A stretch of DNA of 64,000 bases from JAFEDN01 sp963697455 (GCA_963697455.1 CAVOOI010000032.1:1-64000); one strand, 5' to 3'. Positions 44,126-52,976 are shown, counted from the first letter of the stretch. The notes: generated by a model from the sequence alone, not told the origin. Made by a program: numbers and translations.

Positions 44126-45816
44126 GGTTTTTCCCCCTGTGGATTGTTAAAGTTCTTAGTATGAATACTCTCTTTGATAACCGTGGCATCAAAGTGGTGT
44201 ATCATGTGTTGGACAACAGGATCGCTTAAAATAGCTTGTTCTGCGGCCTGTTGTTGGAATTCTTGTTGGCGCTGGGTGAACTGCGCGGGTGTTTCTTGCG
44301 TGCCGGCGTCTATCACAATTTCTACGTGAATAGGATGCCCATAATATTTGCTGGCGGCTTCACGGATGCGCTCGACATGCTTTGGGTTGAGTAGTGGTTT
44401 TTGTTTAGGATGCAATTTTAGCTTGAGCTGCTCAGTGGTTAATTCTTGCAAGGCGCAATGATCGGCCAGCATCTTAGTGGCTCCGTCTAATCCGAGTTGC
44501 TTTACTAAATCACTCCAAACCGGTAGCGCTGAATCGGCGGTACTCACTGAAGAGCGGTTGCTAGCGATTCCTGCTGAAAGATCAGCGGAAACTGTTGGCG
44601 TTGAATTACGCGCGGCAACTTTAGCCGAATTTTCAACTGCGGTAGCTGGTTTTCCTGCTGGACTAGCGCCGGTAGAGAGTGTTTTGGTAACGGTAGAAGC
44701 GGGGCTGGTTTTAATTGCCATAGTTTGATCTTGCGGAATAAACGCCAGCATGCGTAATAAAGTCATTTCAAAACCGCTGCGTGAGGTGGGCGACCATGGT
44801 AAATCGCGCTGACCTAATAGACCTATTTGATAATAAAGTTGAGTATCTTCGCGGGACATTTTCCCGGCAAATTCCCGAAGATTTTCGTCTACGAGATGCG
44901 CAGGGGCATCGGGCGCCGCTTGCAGGACGGCAATTTGATGCAGTAAAGACAGTAAATCAGCTAAGGCGCGGCTAAAATCAGCACCCTGTTCGGCGAGTTT
45001 GGCTACCTGAGTCAGTAATGCGTTGGCGTCTTGCGTCGCCAAGCCTTGGAGAATTTGATACAAGGTTTGCGTATCGATTGTACCCAGCATGGCTTTGACA
45101 TCGTCTAACAGCACTTTGCCGTTGCCGTAAGCGATACTTTGGTCCAGTAAACTGAGGGCGTCGCGCATACTGCCTTCAGCGGCTTTGGCTAATAACAATA
45201 AGGCGTCGGCTGCATATTCGATATTTTCTTTGGTTAAAATGGCTTGGCAATGCGCACTGATTTGTTCGGGCGGCATCGCTAATAAATGAAATTGCAGGCA
45301 GCGGGAGAGTACGGTGGCGGGTAATCGTTGGGGATCAGTGGTCGCTAATAAAAATTTGACGTGCGCGGGCGGCTCTTCTAAAGTTTTGAGCAGGGCATTA
45401 AAGCTATGGTTGGAGAGCATGTGGACTTCATCGATAAGATAGACTTTAAACCGGCCTTTAGTAGGGGAGTATTGGACATTATCGAGTAAATCGCGGGTAT
45501 CTTCGACTTTGGTTCGAGAAGCGGCGTCGACTTCAATTAGGTCGACAAAGCGGCCGCTGTCCACTTCTTGGCAGGAGCTGCATTGGTCGCAGGGTTGAGC
45601 GGTAATTCCAGACTCGCAATTTAAGCATTTTGCCAAAATTCTAGCGATGGTGGTTTTACCAACTCCGCGGGTACCGGTGAATAAGTAAGCATGATGGAGG
45701 TTGGTTTGGGTTAGGGAGTTCGACAAGGCGCGCACCACATGCGTTTGGCCAATGACATCGGCAAATTGCCGTGGACGCCATTTTCTCGCTAATACTTGGT
45801 GCTGATTTGTGCTCAC
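44122..45816 (-). CDS. dnaX: DNA polymerase III subunits gamma/tau
   Basis: The 564-residue clamp-loader ATPase shows Walker A FTGTRGVGKTTIAR near residue 47, a four-Cys zinc module (CLNCESGITAQPCDQCSSC near 64-82), DEVHMLSN near 127 and the sensor SRCLQFHL near 170. Domain III is followed by an Ala/Thr/Ser-rich linker and the tau C-terminal region. The gene heads the dnaX-ybaB-like-recR-ybaB operon on the minus strand. I did not find an obvious A6G slip site for gamma. Confidence 0.94.
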   Translation of the reverse strand: MSTNQHQVLARKWRPRQFADVIGQTHVVRALSNSLTQTNLHHAYLFTGTRGVGKTTIARILAKCLNCESGITAQPCDQCSSCQEVDSGRFVDLIEVDAASRTKVEDTRDLLDNVQYSPTKGRFKVYLIDEVHMLSNHSFNALLKTLEEPPAHVKFLLATTDPQRLPATVLSRCLQFHLLAMPPEQISAHCQAILTKENIEYAADALLLLAKAAEGSMRDALSLLDQSIAYGNGKVLLDDVKAMLGTIDTQTLYQILQGLATQDANALLTQVAKLAEQGADFSRALADLLSLLHQIAVLQAAPDAPAHLVDENLREFAGKMSREDTQLYYQIGLLGQRDLPWSPTSRSGFEMTLLRMLAFIPQDQTMAIKTSPASTVTKTLSTGASPAGKPATAVENSAKVAARNSTPTVSADLSAGIASNRSSVSTADSALPVWSDLVKQLGLDGATKMLADHCALQELTTEQLKLKLHPKQKPLLNPKHVERIREAASKYYGHPIHVEIVIDAGTQETPAQFTQRQQEFQQQAAEQAILSDPVVQHMIHHFDATVIKESIHTKNFNNPQGEKP

Positions 45817-45840
45817 TTGATTTTATCTCTTTGAAAATAA

Positions 45841-45946
<106 letters not shown>

Positions 45947-45957
45947 ATTAACCGGTA

Positions 45958-46047
45958 CGGAGAGAGAGGGATTCGAACCCTCGGTACGCCTTTTGGACGC
46001 ACACCCGCTTTCCAGGCGAGCCCCTTCAGCCACTCGGGCACCTCTCC
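45958..46047 (-). tRNA. tRNA-Ser (GGA anticodon)
   Basis: The minus strand holds a 90-nt serine-type cloverleaf: GGAGAGGTGCCCGAGTGG, the anticodon loop CTGGAAA giving GGA, a long variable arm with GCGTCC/GGCGT sides, GGGTTCGAATCCC and TCTCTCC plus G. The CCA end is not encoded. It is about 10 bases upstream of the SRP RNA on the same strand. Confidence 0.94.
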
Positions 46048-46114
46048 TCTAACTTTGTCGTACATTATATCATGTAATGGCTTGCAGTTAAAGGTAGGTT
46101 TTATTCCATGCATC

Positions 46115-46270
46115 GTTAATATTTCCCGCCGCCGCCAAGCCCGTTGCGGATAGACCGCATGTCGGGTCCTGTCGACTGCGTCCTTTTACATGCTCGCTGC
46201 GCTGCGCGTGCAAAAGGACTCCGCCGCCACCCGTTAGCTGGCGCGCTTGGCGGCGGCGGGAAATATTAAC
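46115..46270. repeat. Dispersed repeat family B, full copy 2
   Basis: A 156-bp element with perfect 25-bp inverted ends (GTTAATATTTCCCGCCGCCG and continuing CCAAG; inverse at 46246-46270). Inside it holds a second inverted pair GTCCTTTT/AAAAGGAC around a GCTCGCTGCGCTGCGC stretch. It is nearly identical to 55924-56079. It fills most of the otherwise gene-free gap 46048-46413. Confidence 0.88.
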
Positions 46271-46413
46271 TTGCAAATGCCCGATATTCGAAAAAGGTGG
46301 ATATGGCTTGATTTAATTGAAATTTAAGAATTTCTTGATTGAAATCAGTGATGTTTTTAACTAAGCTGTTTCTGAGTTAATTTTAAAATTCATTTCTGAT
46401 GGGAGAACAAATA

Positions 46414-47112
46414 ATGAAAAATTTATTTAAGACATTTTTAATTGGAACAGTTCTGGTAGAAAGCGCTAAGTCGGGTAACTCCACTTTTCCAGGCTGTTCA
46501 AATTCCACGGCTATCCAGTGGTGTATTGATCAAAATGGCGGGGTTCCGGGTAATTTTACCGCTTGTTTTGAAAAAGAAGATTGTTGTCCGGATTCAACCG
46601 GCGTTAGCCCCACCGGTTGGGTAAATTGTACTGATCCAACACCGCCGCCTACTACGCCACCACCTACAACCCCACCGCCCACAACGACTCCGGTTGCAGA
46701 ATCAAAAAAGAATGTGCCGGATTATGCTTGGTTTTTGATTGCCAATAGTGGGGCTTTAGTAGTGAGTGGTATAAGTCAAAAGGTGGCGTACCACAATGGT
46801 GCAAGTAACGCTGCTAAGAGTTTTTTATGGGGTTTGGTAGGTATGTTCACTGCTGGAACAGCGGGTGCAGGCATAGCTTGGGGAATTGAAAAGGGGGCAG
46901 CGCTTGGGGATCATCCTATTGTGCCTGTATTAGTAGCCACCGGCGCTCTGATAGGAGGCTTTTTCTCATACAAGCGAGGTGCTGCGGTTACTACATTTAG
47001 AGGAGATCTTGCACAACCTTTGATTGGGATAAATATAAACACAGGGCATGGCCAACCCTTGATTGCTCTCACCTCACACGGAGATAATGTTTTGGGATGC
47101 AGGATTTGTTAG
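46414..47112 (+). CDS. Secreted/membrane protein with Pro/Thr-rich linker, unknown function
   Basis: A 232-residue protein from the ATG at 46414 after GGGAG. A signal peptide (MKNLFKTFLIGTVLVESAKS) leads into a small Cys-rich module (six Cys, FPGCSNSTAIQWC to CCPDS). A PPPTTPPPTTPPPTTTP linker at about residues 74-94 is followed by a hydrophobic region with three membrane-like helices (WFLIANSGALVVSGI, LWGLVGMFTAGTAGAGIAWGI, VPVLVATGALIGGFFSY). Such Cys-module-plus-linker design suggests surface display of the Cys-rich head. I recognise no family. Confidence 0.7.
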   Translation: MKNLFKTFLIGTVLVESAKSGNSTFPGCSNSTAIQWCIDQNGGVPGNFTACFEKEDCCPDSTGVSPTGWVNCTDPTPPPTTPPPTTPPPTTTPVAESKKNVPDYAWFLIANSGALVVSGISQKVAYHNGASNAAKSFLWGLVGMFTAGTAGAGIAWGIEKGAALGDHPIVPVLVATGALIGGFFSYKRGAAVTTFRGDLAQPLIGININTGHGQPLIALTSHGDNVLGCRIC

Positions 47113-47113
47113 A

Positions 47114-48265
47114 TTAGTCTGAGTTAACCGCTAATAATTGATTTAAGACATTTTGATAAATCAAAGTTAAATTTGCCAGGTCATCGAGCTTGATATGCTC
47201 GTTGATCTGGTGAATGCTTTTGCTGGGCGGGCCCAGCTCCACAATTTCACAGCCGAGCGGGGCGATAAAGCGCCCATCGGAGGTGCCGCCGGTGGTATTA
47301 GGGTCGGGATCTCTTTTGCAAATATTTTGAACTGCTTGAATGCAGGCCTGGGCCAGACGGCCGGGTGGGCTAAAGAAGGGCTCACCGCTTATTTTCCAAT
47401 CAATTTTATAATTTAAATCATGGTCATCCAGAATTTTGTGAACGTGATGCTTTAATTGTTCTGCCGAACTTGCTGGAGAAAAACGGAAATTAAACCGCGC
47501 GGTTAGCGTGCCGGGGATGATGTTGGAAGCGCCGGGATCGGCTTGGATATTGTAAATTTGGAAAGAAGTGGGGGTAAAAAATTCGTTGCCACTATCCCAG
47601 CTTACCTGAGTAAGCTCATCTAATGCTTTAAAACTGCGGTGGATCGGATTTTCGGCCAGATGCGGGTAGGCGATATGGCCTTGCTTGCCAATCACTTGCA
47701 GGAACCCATGCAGCGAACCGCGGCGGCCAATCTTAATCCCATCGCCCAGTTCTTGCTGGCTGCTGGCTTCGCCGATTAAACACCAATCCGGTTTGATGCC
47801 TTGCTTCTGAAAATACTGCACCATTTTGACAGTACCGTCTTGAGCGTCGCCTTCCTCGTCGCTGGTAATCATAAAACCCAGCGAGCCAAGGTGTTGGGGA
47901 TGTTCGGCCAGGAAATACCGGCAGGCCGTGATCATCGCTGCCAGCGCACTTTTCATATCCGCAGCACCGCGGCCAAATAAGCAGCTATCGCGGATCGTAG
48001 CGGTGAAAGGAGGCGAATGCCATTTTTCTAATGGCCCTGGCGGCACGACATCAGTGTGTCCGGAAAATATGAGTAGCGGTCCTTTTTCGCCGCGCCGCGC
48101 CCAAAAATTACTGACTTTTCCTGACGGCATTTTTTGAATTTTAAATCCCATCCCGGCCAATTCGTTGATCAATAAATCCTGGCAGCCGCCGTCATTGGGA
48201 GTAATGGATTCGCGATTGATTAAATCAGTCGCTAATTTAAGAGCATCATTGGCAATATCGTTCAT
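47114..48265 (-). CDS. dapE: Succinyl-diaminopimelate desuccinylase
   Basis: DapE removes succinate from N-succinyl-LL-diaminopimelate in lysine and cell-wall synthesis. The 383-residue M20-family protein shows FSGHTDVVPPG near residue 67, GRGAADMKSALAAM near 98 and SDEEGDAQDGT near 133, which hold the zinc ligands and the catalytic Glu. The start is the ATG at 48265 (MNDIANDALKL); an extension to 48352 runs into dapD. It lies 8 bases after dapD, so the two DAP genes form an operon. Confidence 0.94.
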   Translation of the reverse strand: MNDIANDALKLATDLINRESITPNDGGCQDLLINELAGMGFKIQKMPSGKVSNFWARRGEKGPLLIFSGHTDVVPPGPLEKWHSPPFTATIRDSCLFGRGAADMKSALAAMITACRYFLAEHPQHLGSLGFMITSDEEGDAQDGTVKMVQYFQKQGIKPDWCLIGEASSQQELGDGIKIGRRGSLHGFLQVIGKQGHIAYPHLAENPIHRSFKALDELTQVSWDSGNEFFTPTSFQIYNIQADPGASNIIPGTLTARFNFRFSPASSAEQLKHHVHKILDDHDLNYKIDWKISGEPFFSPPGRLAQACIQAVQNICKRDPDPNTTGGTSDGRFIAPLGCEIVELGPPSKSIHQINEHIKLDDLANLTLIYQNVLNQLLAVNSD

Positions 48266-48273
48266 AAAAATCC

Positions 48274-49095
48274 TTATTCGATACGGAGTAATTCGTTTAA
48301 TGACACTTTTTCTCGGGTTTTCGCGTCCACTTGTTTCACGATGATCACGCAATGGCGGCCATAACTGCCGTCTGCGGAGGGAAGAGTGCCAGGAATAACC
48401 ACTGAACCTGCTGGCACGCGGCCATAAATAATTTCTTTAGTTTGCCGATTGTAAATAGGAGTGCTTTGGGTGATAAACACGCCCATGGAAATGACCGCGC
48501 CTTGTTCAACGATCACGCCTTCTGCGATTTCTGAACGCGCACCGATAAAACAGTTATCCTCAATGATGGTTGGATTCGCTTGGAGTGGTTCCAAAACTCC
48601 GCCGATGCCGGTTCCTGCGGAGACATGCACATTCTTACCAATTTGAGCGCACGAGCCGATGCTTGCCCAGGTATCTATCATGCTGCCGCTGTCAACATAA
48701 GCGCCGATATTGATATAACTCGGCATTAAAATAGTATTCGGAGCAATATACGCGCCTTTGCGAACGCAGGCGGGAGGCACTACTCGAATCCCCGAGGCTT
48801 GAAAAGCTGCTTCGTCATAACTGGCAAATTTCAACGGTAATTTATCAAAAAAATGGGTAAAACCCGCATCGACAACCTGATTTTGATGAGTCTTAAAGGC
48901 TAGTAAAACCGCTTGTTTTGCCCATTGATTCACGACCCATTGACCAGATTTTTTTTCAGCAATCCGCAGTTGCCCGCTATCCAGCAAATCAATCGTTTGT
49001 AAAATAGCCTGACGCAATCCTTCTGGTATATTGCCGGTAACCAAACTCTCTTTCTGCGCATAAGCACTTTCAATCATTTTTTGTAAATCTTGCAT
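48274..49095 (-). CDS. dapD: Tetrahydrodipicolinate N-succinyltransferase
   Basis: DapD succinylates tetrahydrodipicolinate, the step before DapE's substrate is formed. The 273-residue protein has an N-terminal helical domain and a left-handed beta-helix of hexapeptide repeats (for example VVPPACVRKGAYIAPNTILM, GSCAQIGKNVHVSAGTGIGGVL and CFIGARSEIAEGVIVE). Length is exactly that of E. coli-type DapD. It is the first gene of the dapD-dapE unit. Confidence 0.96.
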   Translation of the reverse strand: MQDLQKMIESAYAQKESLVTGNIPEGLRQAILQTIDLLDSGQLRIAEKKSGQWVVNQWAKQAVLLAFKTHQNQVVDAGFTHFFDKLPLKFASYDEAAFQASGIRVVPPACVRKGAYIAPNTILMPSYINIGAYVDSGSMIDTWASIGSCAQIGKNVHVSAGTGIGGVLEPLQANPTIIEDNCFIGARSEIAEGVIVEQGAVISMGVFITQSTPIYNRQTKEIIYGRVPAGSVVIPGTLPSADGSYGRHCVIIVKQVDAKTREKVSLNELLRIE

Positions 49096-49144
49096 AGAGG
49101 CTCCTTAAAGTTAACGTATGATACCTGATGTAGGTTGGCCGAGT

Positions 49145-49377
49145 AAATTTGCCACATATCCGGATATCCGGAATCTTATTCCGTGGGCTTCCAGCGACAT
49201 CCGCCCACTTGCAGGTTTTGAAAAAACGGGTCCTGGTGTTGGCGGTTTTCCGTACTCATTCCGCTTCGCTCGCTGGCGCTCCCGAAGCTCCATTCTGTGC
49301 GAAAAACCGCCAACACCACCCGTTGCAAAGTTCGCTGGCGAATGCGCTGGAAGCCCACTACCTGCCACGGCAAATTT
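49145..49377. repeat. Dispersed structured repeat family A, copy 2 (inverted orientation)
   Basis: Outermost bases are AAATTTGCC and GGCAAATTT; the arms 49235-49252 (GGTGTTGGCGGTTTTCCG) and 49300-49317 pair at 17 of 18 positions. The sequence of the arms differs from copy 1 (TGTTGG where copy 1 has CGTGGG), but the pairing is kept. The core is the inverse of the other copies. With copy 3 it fills most of the gene-free stretch 49096-49698. Confidence 0.82.
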
Positions 49378-49440
49378 ATTCATTGCAATACTTTACGATC
49401 ATGAGATTGTTTTTTACACGCTATACTCACTTTTTCATTT

Positions 49441-49640
49441 GGCACATAGCCGAATTCGGTCGCATTCGCCAATGAACTTTGCAACGGGTGGGCTGGGCGG
49501 GTTGATCCGCGCGGAATGGAGCTTCGGGAGCGCTAGCGAGTGAAGCGGAATGAGCACGGATCAACCCGCCCAGCACAGGACCCGTTTTTCAAAACCTGCG
49601 AGTAGGCGAATGTCGCCGAATTCGGCGGAGTGGGTTTATA
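49441..49640. repeat. Dispersed structured repeat family A, copy 3
   Basis: Same orientation and size as copy 1. Its arms, 49492-49509 (GCTGGGCGGGTTGATCCG) and 49557-49574, are a perfect 18-base inverse pair, yet differ from copy 1 at about half of the positions. The core GGAATGGAGCTTCGGGAGCG is almost unchanged. It lies 58 bases before tRNA-Pro. Confidence 0.85.
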
Positions 49641-49698
49641 TAGCTGAAGAGATCTCTCATTGAAACAAAATTTTGGTTCAGTTATGATGGTTGGCTCA

Positions 49699-49772
49699 CG
49701 GGGTATAGCGCAGTCTGGTAGCGCGCCTGCTTTGGGAGCAGGATGTCGGGGGTTCAAATCCCTCTACCCCGA
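49699..49772 (+). tRNA. tRNA-Pro (TGG anticodon)
   Basis: The cloverleaf reads CGGGGTATAGCGCAGTCTGG, anticodon loop TTTGGGA giving TGG, GGGGTTCAAATCCC and TACCCCG with discriminator A. The acceptor stem pairs fully. CCA is not encoded. It is the first of three tRNA genes in a row. Confidence 0.95.
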
Positions 49773-49798
49773 GATGAAATGAAAAGTCCGATGGATAA

Positions 49799-49875
49799 GC
49801 GCCTGTAGCTCATTTGGATAGAGCATCGGCCTTCTAAGCCGAGGGTAACAGGTTCAAATCCTGTCAGGCGCGCCA
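49799..49875 (+). tRNA. tRNA-Arg (TCT anticodon)
   Basis: GCGCCTGTAGCTCATTTGG opens the gene, the anticodon loop CTTCTAA gives TCT, and CAGGTTCAAATCCTGT is followed by CAGGCGC, discriminator G and an encoded CCA (49873-49875). Confidence 0.95.
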
Positions 49876-49889
49876 TTTTCAGATTTATG

Positions 49890-49962
49890 GTGGGCGTAGC
49901 TCAGTTGGTAGAGCCCCGGATTGTGATTCCGGTTGTCGTGGGTTCGAGCCCCATCGTCCACC
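49890..49962 (+). tRNA. tRNA-His (GTG anticodon)
   Basis: GTGGGCGTAGCTCAGTTGG, anticodon loop ATTGTGATT giving GTG, GGGTTCGAGCCCC, then CGTCCAC and discriminator C. The preceding G at 49889 is the extra G-1 identity base of histidine tRNA, which would pair with the C discriminator. CCA is not encoded. Confidence 0.94.
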
Positions 49963-49974
49963 CCTTATCCATAA

Positions 49975-50745
49975 TTATTCAATGGTTTCATTTTCGCGTA
50001 GCGTAAAAACCTCATAGCCCTGTTCAGTAACTGCTAGAGTGTGTTCCCATTGCGCGGATAATTTGTGATCTTTAGTGATGACTGTCCAGTTATCCGGAAG
50101 TAAGCGCACAAACCGTTGGCCGGCATTGATCATGGGTTCAATCGTAAAAGTCATTCCGGGTTCTAATACCAGTCCAGTGCCCGCTTTTCCATAATGCAAG
50201 ACCTGCGGATCTTCATGGAAAATCCGCCCAATGCCGTGCCCACAATATTCACGGACCACCGAAAAACGGTTGCTTTCTGCATGGGCTTGAATAGCGGCGC
50301 CAATATCACCTAGTTGCATGCCAGGTTTAACCATTTTGATGCCTAAATATAAGCACTCTTGAGTGATTTTGACTAAACGGTCCGCAAAGGGCGGCGTCTC
50401 GCCGACTAAAAACATTTTGCTGGTATCGCCATGAAAGCCATCTTTAATCACCGTGACATCAACATTAATAATATCCCCAGACTTAAGTTTTTTATCGTTG
50501 GGAATACCATGGCACACCACATGGTTTACCGAAGTGCAGATTGATTTTGGAAAACCATGATAGTTAAGCGGTGCGGGAATAGCCTGTTGAGTTTCAGTGA
50601 TGAAACGATGGCAGATATCATTGAGCTCATTGGTAGAAATGCCCGGCTGTACATAAGGTTCAATCATTTCCAGCACTTGCGCCGCCAAACGGCCAGCGAC
50701 CCGCATTTTTTGAATTTCTTCTGGAGTTTTGATCGTTACAGTCAT
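49975..50745 (-). CDS. map: Methionine aminopeptidase, type I
   Basis: Map removes the initiator Met from nascent proteins. The 256-residue protein has CHGIPNDKKLKSGDIINVDVTVI near residue 78 with the first metal Asp, DGFHGDTSKMF with the second, YCGHGIGRIFHEDP near 168 with the metal His, and EPMINAG near 204. Divergent from rpsB, with map on one side and rpsB-tsf on the other: a typical gammaproteobacterial layout. The intergenic region 50746-50935 holds an imperfect hairpin (GCAGCCCCGC ... GCGGGAACTGC) at 50812-50838. Confidence 0.96.
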   Translation of the reverse strand: MTVTIKTPEEIQKMRVAGRLAAQVLEMIEPYVQPGISTNELNDICHRFITETQQAIPAPLNYHGFPKSICTSVNHVVCHGIPNDKKLKSGDIINVDVTVIKDGFHGDTSKMFLVGETPPFADRLVKITQECLYLGIKMVKPGMQLGDIGAAIQAHAESNRFSVVREYCGHGIGRIFHEDPQVLHYGKAGTGLVLEPGMTFTIEPMINAGQRFVRLLPDNWTVITKDHKLSAQWEHTLAVTEQGYEVFTLRENETIE

Positions 50746-50935
50746 TTCTATGCCTCAAGAATTACCGCTAAAAGCTAGTAGTGTGCCTTAAATTGTGATA
50801 TAAAGCCAACAAAGCAGCCCCGCTTTGCGGGAACTGCTTAATACACACACTTATCGACACATTGTTTGGGGTGCTGGCATAAGCTAGTCGAATGATGGGA
50901 TAGGTGGAGGCTTAATAAAACCCTGGAGAAAAATC

Positions 50936-51916
50936 ATGATCGAAGTGACTATGCGTCAAATGTTAGAAGCAGGTGTCCATTTTGGCCACCAGACCCGGTA
51001 TTGGAATCCAAAGATGGCTTGTTATATCTACGGATCCCGTCATAAAATTCATATTATTGACCTTGAAGAAACCCTGCCACGTTTTCGTGAAGCTTTAAAG
51101 TTCTTATCCGATATCGCCGCTAATAAAGGCCGGGTGTTATTTGTGGGAACCAAACACGCTGCACGTGAAGTGATTTGTGAGGAAGCTGTCCGTTGCGGCA
51201 TGCCTTATGTGAATCACCGCTGGTTAGGTGGGATGTTGACCAATTATAAAACTATTCGCCAATCTATCAAACGGTTAAAAGAACTTGAAGAACTGTTGCT
51301 GGATGAGAAAATTATTGCCCGCTTGACCAAGAAAGAAGTGCTCCGCCTGGTAGCTGAAAAAGGTAAGCTCAGCACTTTAATTGAAGGTGTTAAAAACATG
51401 GGCGGTTTGCCCGACGCATTATTCATAATCGACGTGGGTAATGAGAAAATTGCGGTTCGTGAAGCGCAACGGTTAAGTATTCCAATCGTTGGTATCATAG
51501 ACACGAATAACAATCCAGACGGTATTGATTTCCCTATTCCTGGAAATGATGATGCGCTGCGAGCGATTCGTTTTTATTGTAAAACCTTGGCTGATTCCAT
51601 CATCGAGGCCCGTGGAGTATTAGATTTAGCTCCCGCAAAAGTTGAAGAAACTCAGCCGGTCAAAACCAAAGTGAAGGTAAAAAAAGTAGTGAAGAAAAAA
51701 GCGGATGAAGACACTGCTGAAACTGAAGAAGTGACGGATGAAGCTGAATTAGAAATCGTTGCTTCACCCAAACCAGCCAAAGCTCCGGTTAAAAAGAAAC
51801 CCGCCGTGACTAAAAAAGCTGAGGATGATGCCGTGGCGCCGGCTGTAGAGAAATCGGCTAAAAAAGCCACAAAACCTTCCCGTGCAGCTACTCCTAAATC
51901 AGACGAGGATGAATAA
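50936..51916 (+). CDS. rpsB: 30S ribosomal protein S2 with long C-terminal tail
   Basis: The N-terminal 235 residues are a normal S2 (MLEAGVHFGHQTRYWNPKM at 9-27, GGMLTNYKTIRQS near 97). A tail of about 90 residues follows, rich in Lys, Ala, Glu and Asp and ending PKSDEDE, where most S2 proteins stop near 240. Longer S2 tails are known in Coxiella (from memory). The tail is low-complexity with alternating basic and acidic blocks, so probably disordered. GGAG lies 7 bases before the ATG. The stop overlaps the start of tsf (TAATG). Confidence 0.96.
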   Translation: MIEVTMRQMLEAGVHFGHQTRYWNPKMACYIYGSRHKIHIIDLEETLPRFREALKFLSDIAANKGRVLFVGTKHAAREVICEEAVRCGMPYVNHRWLGGMLTNYKTIRQSIKRLKELEELLLDEKIIARLTKKEVLRLVAEKGKLSTLIEGVKNMGGLPDALFIIDVGNEKIAVREAQRLSIPIVGIIDTNNNPDGIDFPIPGNDDALRAIRFYCKTLADSIIEARGVLDLAPAKVEETQPVKTKVKVKKVVKKKADEDTAETEEVTDEAELEIVASPKPAKAPVKKKPAVTKKAEDDAVAPAVEKSAKKATKPSRAATPKSDEDE

Positions 51917-52797
51917 TGATGACAATTACTGCTGCTCTGGTTAAAGAACTGCGAGAACGCACTGGCGCTGGCATGATGGAATGTAAAAAAGCTTTGGAGG
52001 CCAGCGGAGGTGATATCGAAGCCGCCATCGATGGATTGCGCGCCAGTGGCCAAGCTAAAGCCTCAAAACGTGCTGGTAAAATTGCTGCCGAAGGCACGAT
52101 TGTCATTCGCTTGGATGATCAGCAACAACGTGCTTGTATGATAGAAGTGAATTGCGAGACTGATTTTGTGGCGCGCGGTGAGCATTTTCTGGACTTTGCC
52201 AGAACTGTGGCAGCGTGTGCGCTACAAGCCGGTGTAGATGATATGGATGTGTTATTGCAGTTGCCCATGGCGGGAACGAATAAATCAATTGATGCGACGC
52301 GTCAAGAGCTGATAGCTAAACTTGGCGAGAACGTGCAAGTGCGCCGAATTAAATTTATACATACCGAGGGATTAATTGGTAGTTATTTGCATGGCAACCG
52401 TATTGGTGTGTTAGTGGCGATTACCCGGCGAGAACCAGAATTAGCGCGTGACTTAGCCATGCATATTGCGGCGGCCAATCCGCAAGCAATTGATTCTGAT
52501 CATGTCCCTGCTGATCTGATTAGCCGGGAACGGGAAATTTTTGTTGCCCAATCAAAAGAAAGCGGTAAGCCCGACAACATTATTGAGAAAATGGTCAGTG
52601 GCCGTATCGCTAAATTCTTAAAAGAAATTTGTTTAGTCGACCAGGCTTTTATTAAGGACACTGAAAAGACTGTAGGCGCTTTGCTGAAAGCTCATAACGC
52701 GCAAGTTACTGATTTTGTGCGTTTTGAAGTCGGAGAGGGGATTGAAAAGCAAACTCAGGATTTTGCAGAAGAAGTGAGATCTCAGTTGGGAAAATAA
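51916..52797 (+). CDS. tsf: Elongation factor Ts
   Basis: EF-Ts is the nucleotide exchange factor of EF-Tu. The 293-residue protein starts with VKELRERTGAGMMECKKALE, the UBA-like signature, contains NCETDFVARGE near residue 76, and ends with the usual coiled part. Translation is coupled to rpsB by a one-base overlap. A tandem ATGATG makes the exact start ambiguous by one codon. Confidence 0.97.
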   Translation: MMTITAALVKELRERTGAGMMECKKALEASGGDIEAAIDGLRASGQAKASKRAGKIAAEGTIVIRLDDQQQRACMIEVNCETDFVARGEHFLDFARTVAACALQAGVDDMDVLLQLPMAGTNKSIDATRQELIAKLGENVQVRRIKFIHTEGLIGSYLHGNRIGVLVAITRREPELARDLAMHIAAANPQAIDSDHVPADLISREREIFVAQSKESGKPDNIIEKMVSGRIAKFLKEICLVDQAFIKDTEKTVGALLKAHNAQVTDFVRFEVGEGIEKQTQDFAEEVRSQLGK

Positions 52798-52928
52798 AAC
52801 ACTCTGTTTGGAAATCCCCTTTTTCGTAGGAAACCTTTCCTGATGAGGGATCGCAAGGGAGAGAAGAGCGGAGCGATCTCTCCCGCCTGTCCCCGAACGG
52901 GGATCATTGCGGAGACCTGGCTTTGCCA

Positions 52929-52976
52929 GGGCTTCGCATCGAAACCAGGAAGCAATTCTCGCGTAGCGGGAATTGC
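52929..52976. repeat. 48-bp repeat C, copy 2
   Basis: Differs from 38943-38990 at one base. It lies in the tsf-pyrH gap (52798-53013), which also has GGGAGAGAAG/CTCTCCC and CCCCGAACGGGG hairpins. Confidence 0.75.

Noticed and set aside
44122..45816. Programmed frameshift in dnaX for gamma subunit
   Set aside because: No A-AAA-AAG slip site with a following hairpin was seen at the expected position.
46088..46276. Open frame on the minus strand giving an Arg-rich peptide, also found at 55897-56085
   Set aside because: It is the reading of repeat B and recurs only because the DNA repeat recurs. There is no independent coding evidence.
49118..49543. Several open frames of 65-141 codons in both strands
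   Set aside because: They fall entirely in repeat A copies and show no protein-like conservation beyond the DNA palindrome.
50812..50838. Hairpin GCAGCCCCGC ... GCGGGAACTGC as a terminator between map and rpsB
   Set aside because: The two genes are divergent, so no transcript needs to end there, and no T-run follows on either strand.
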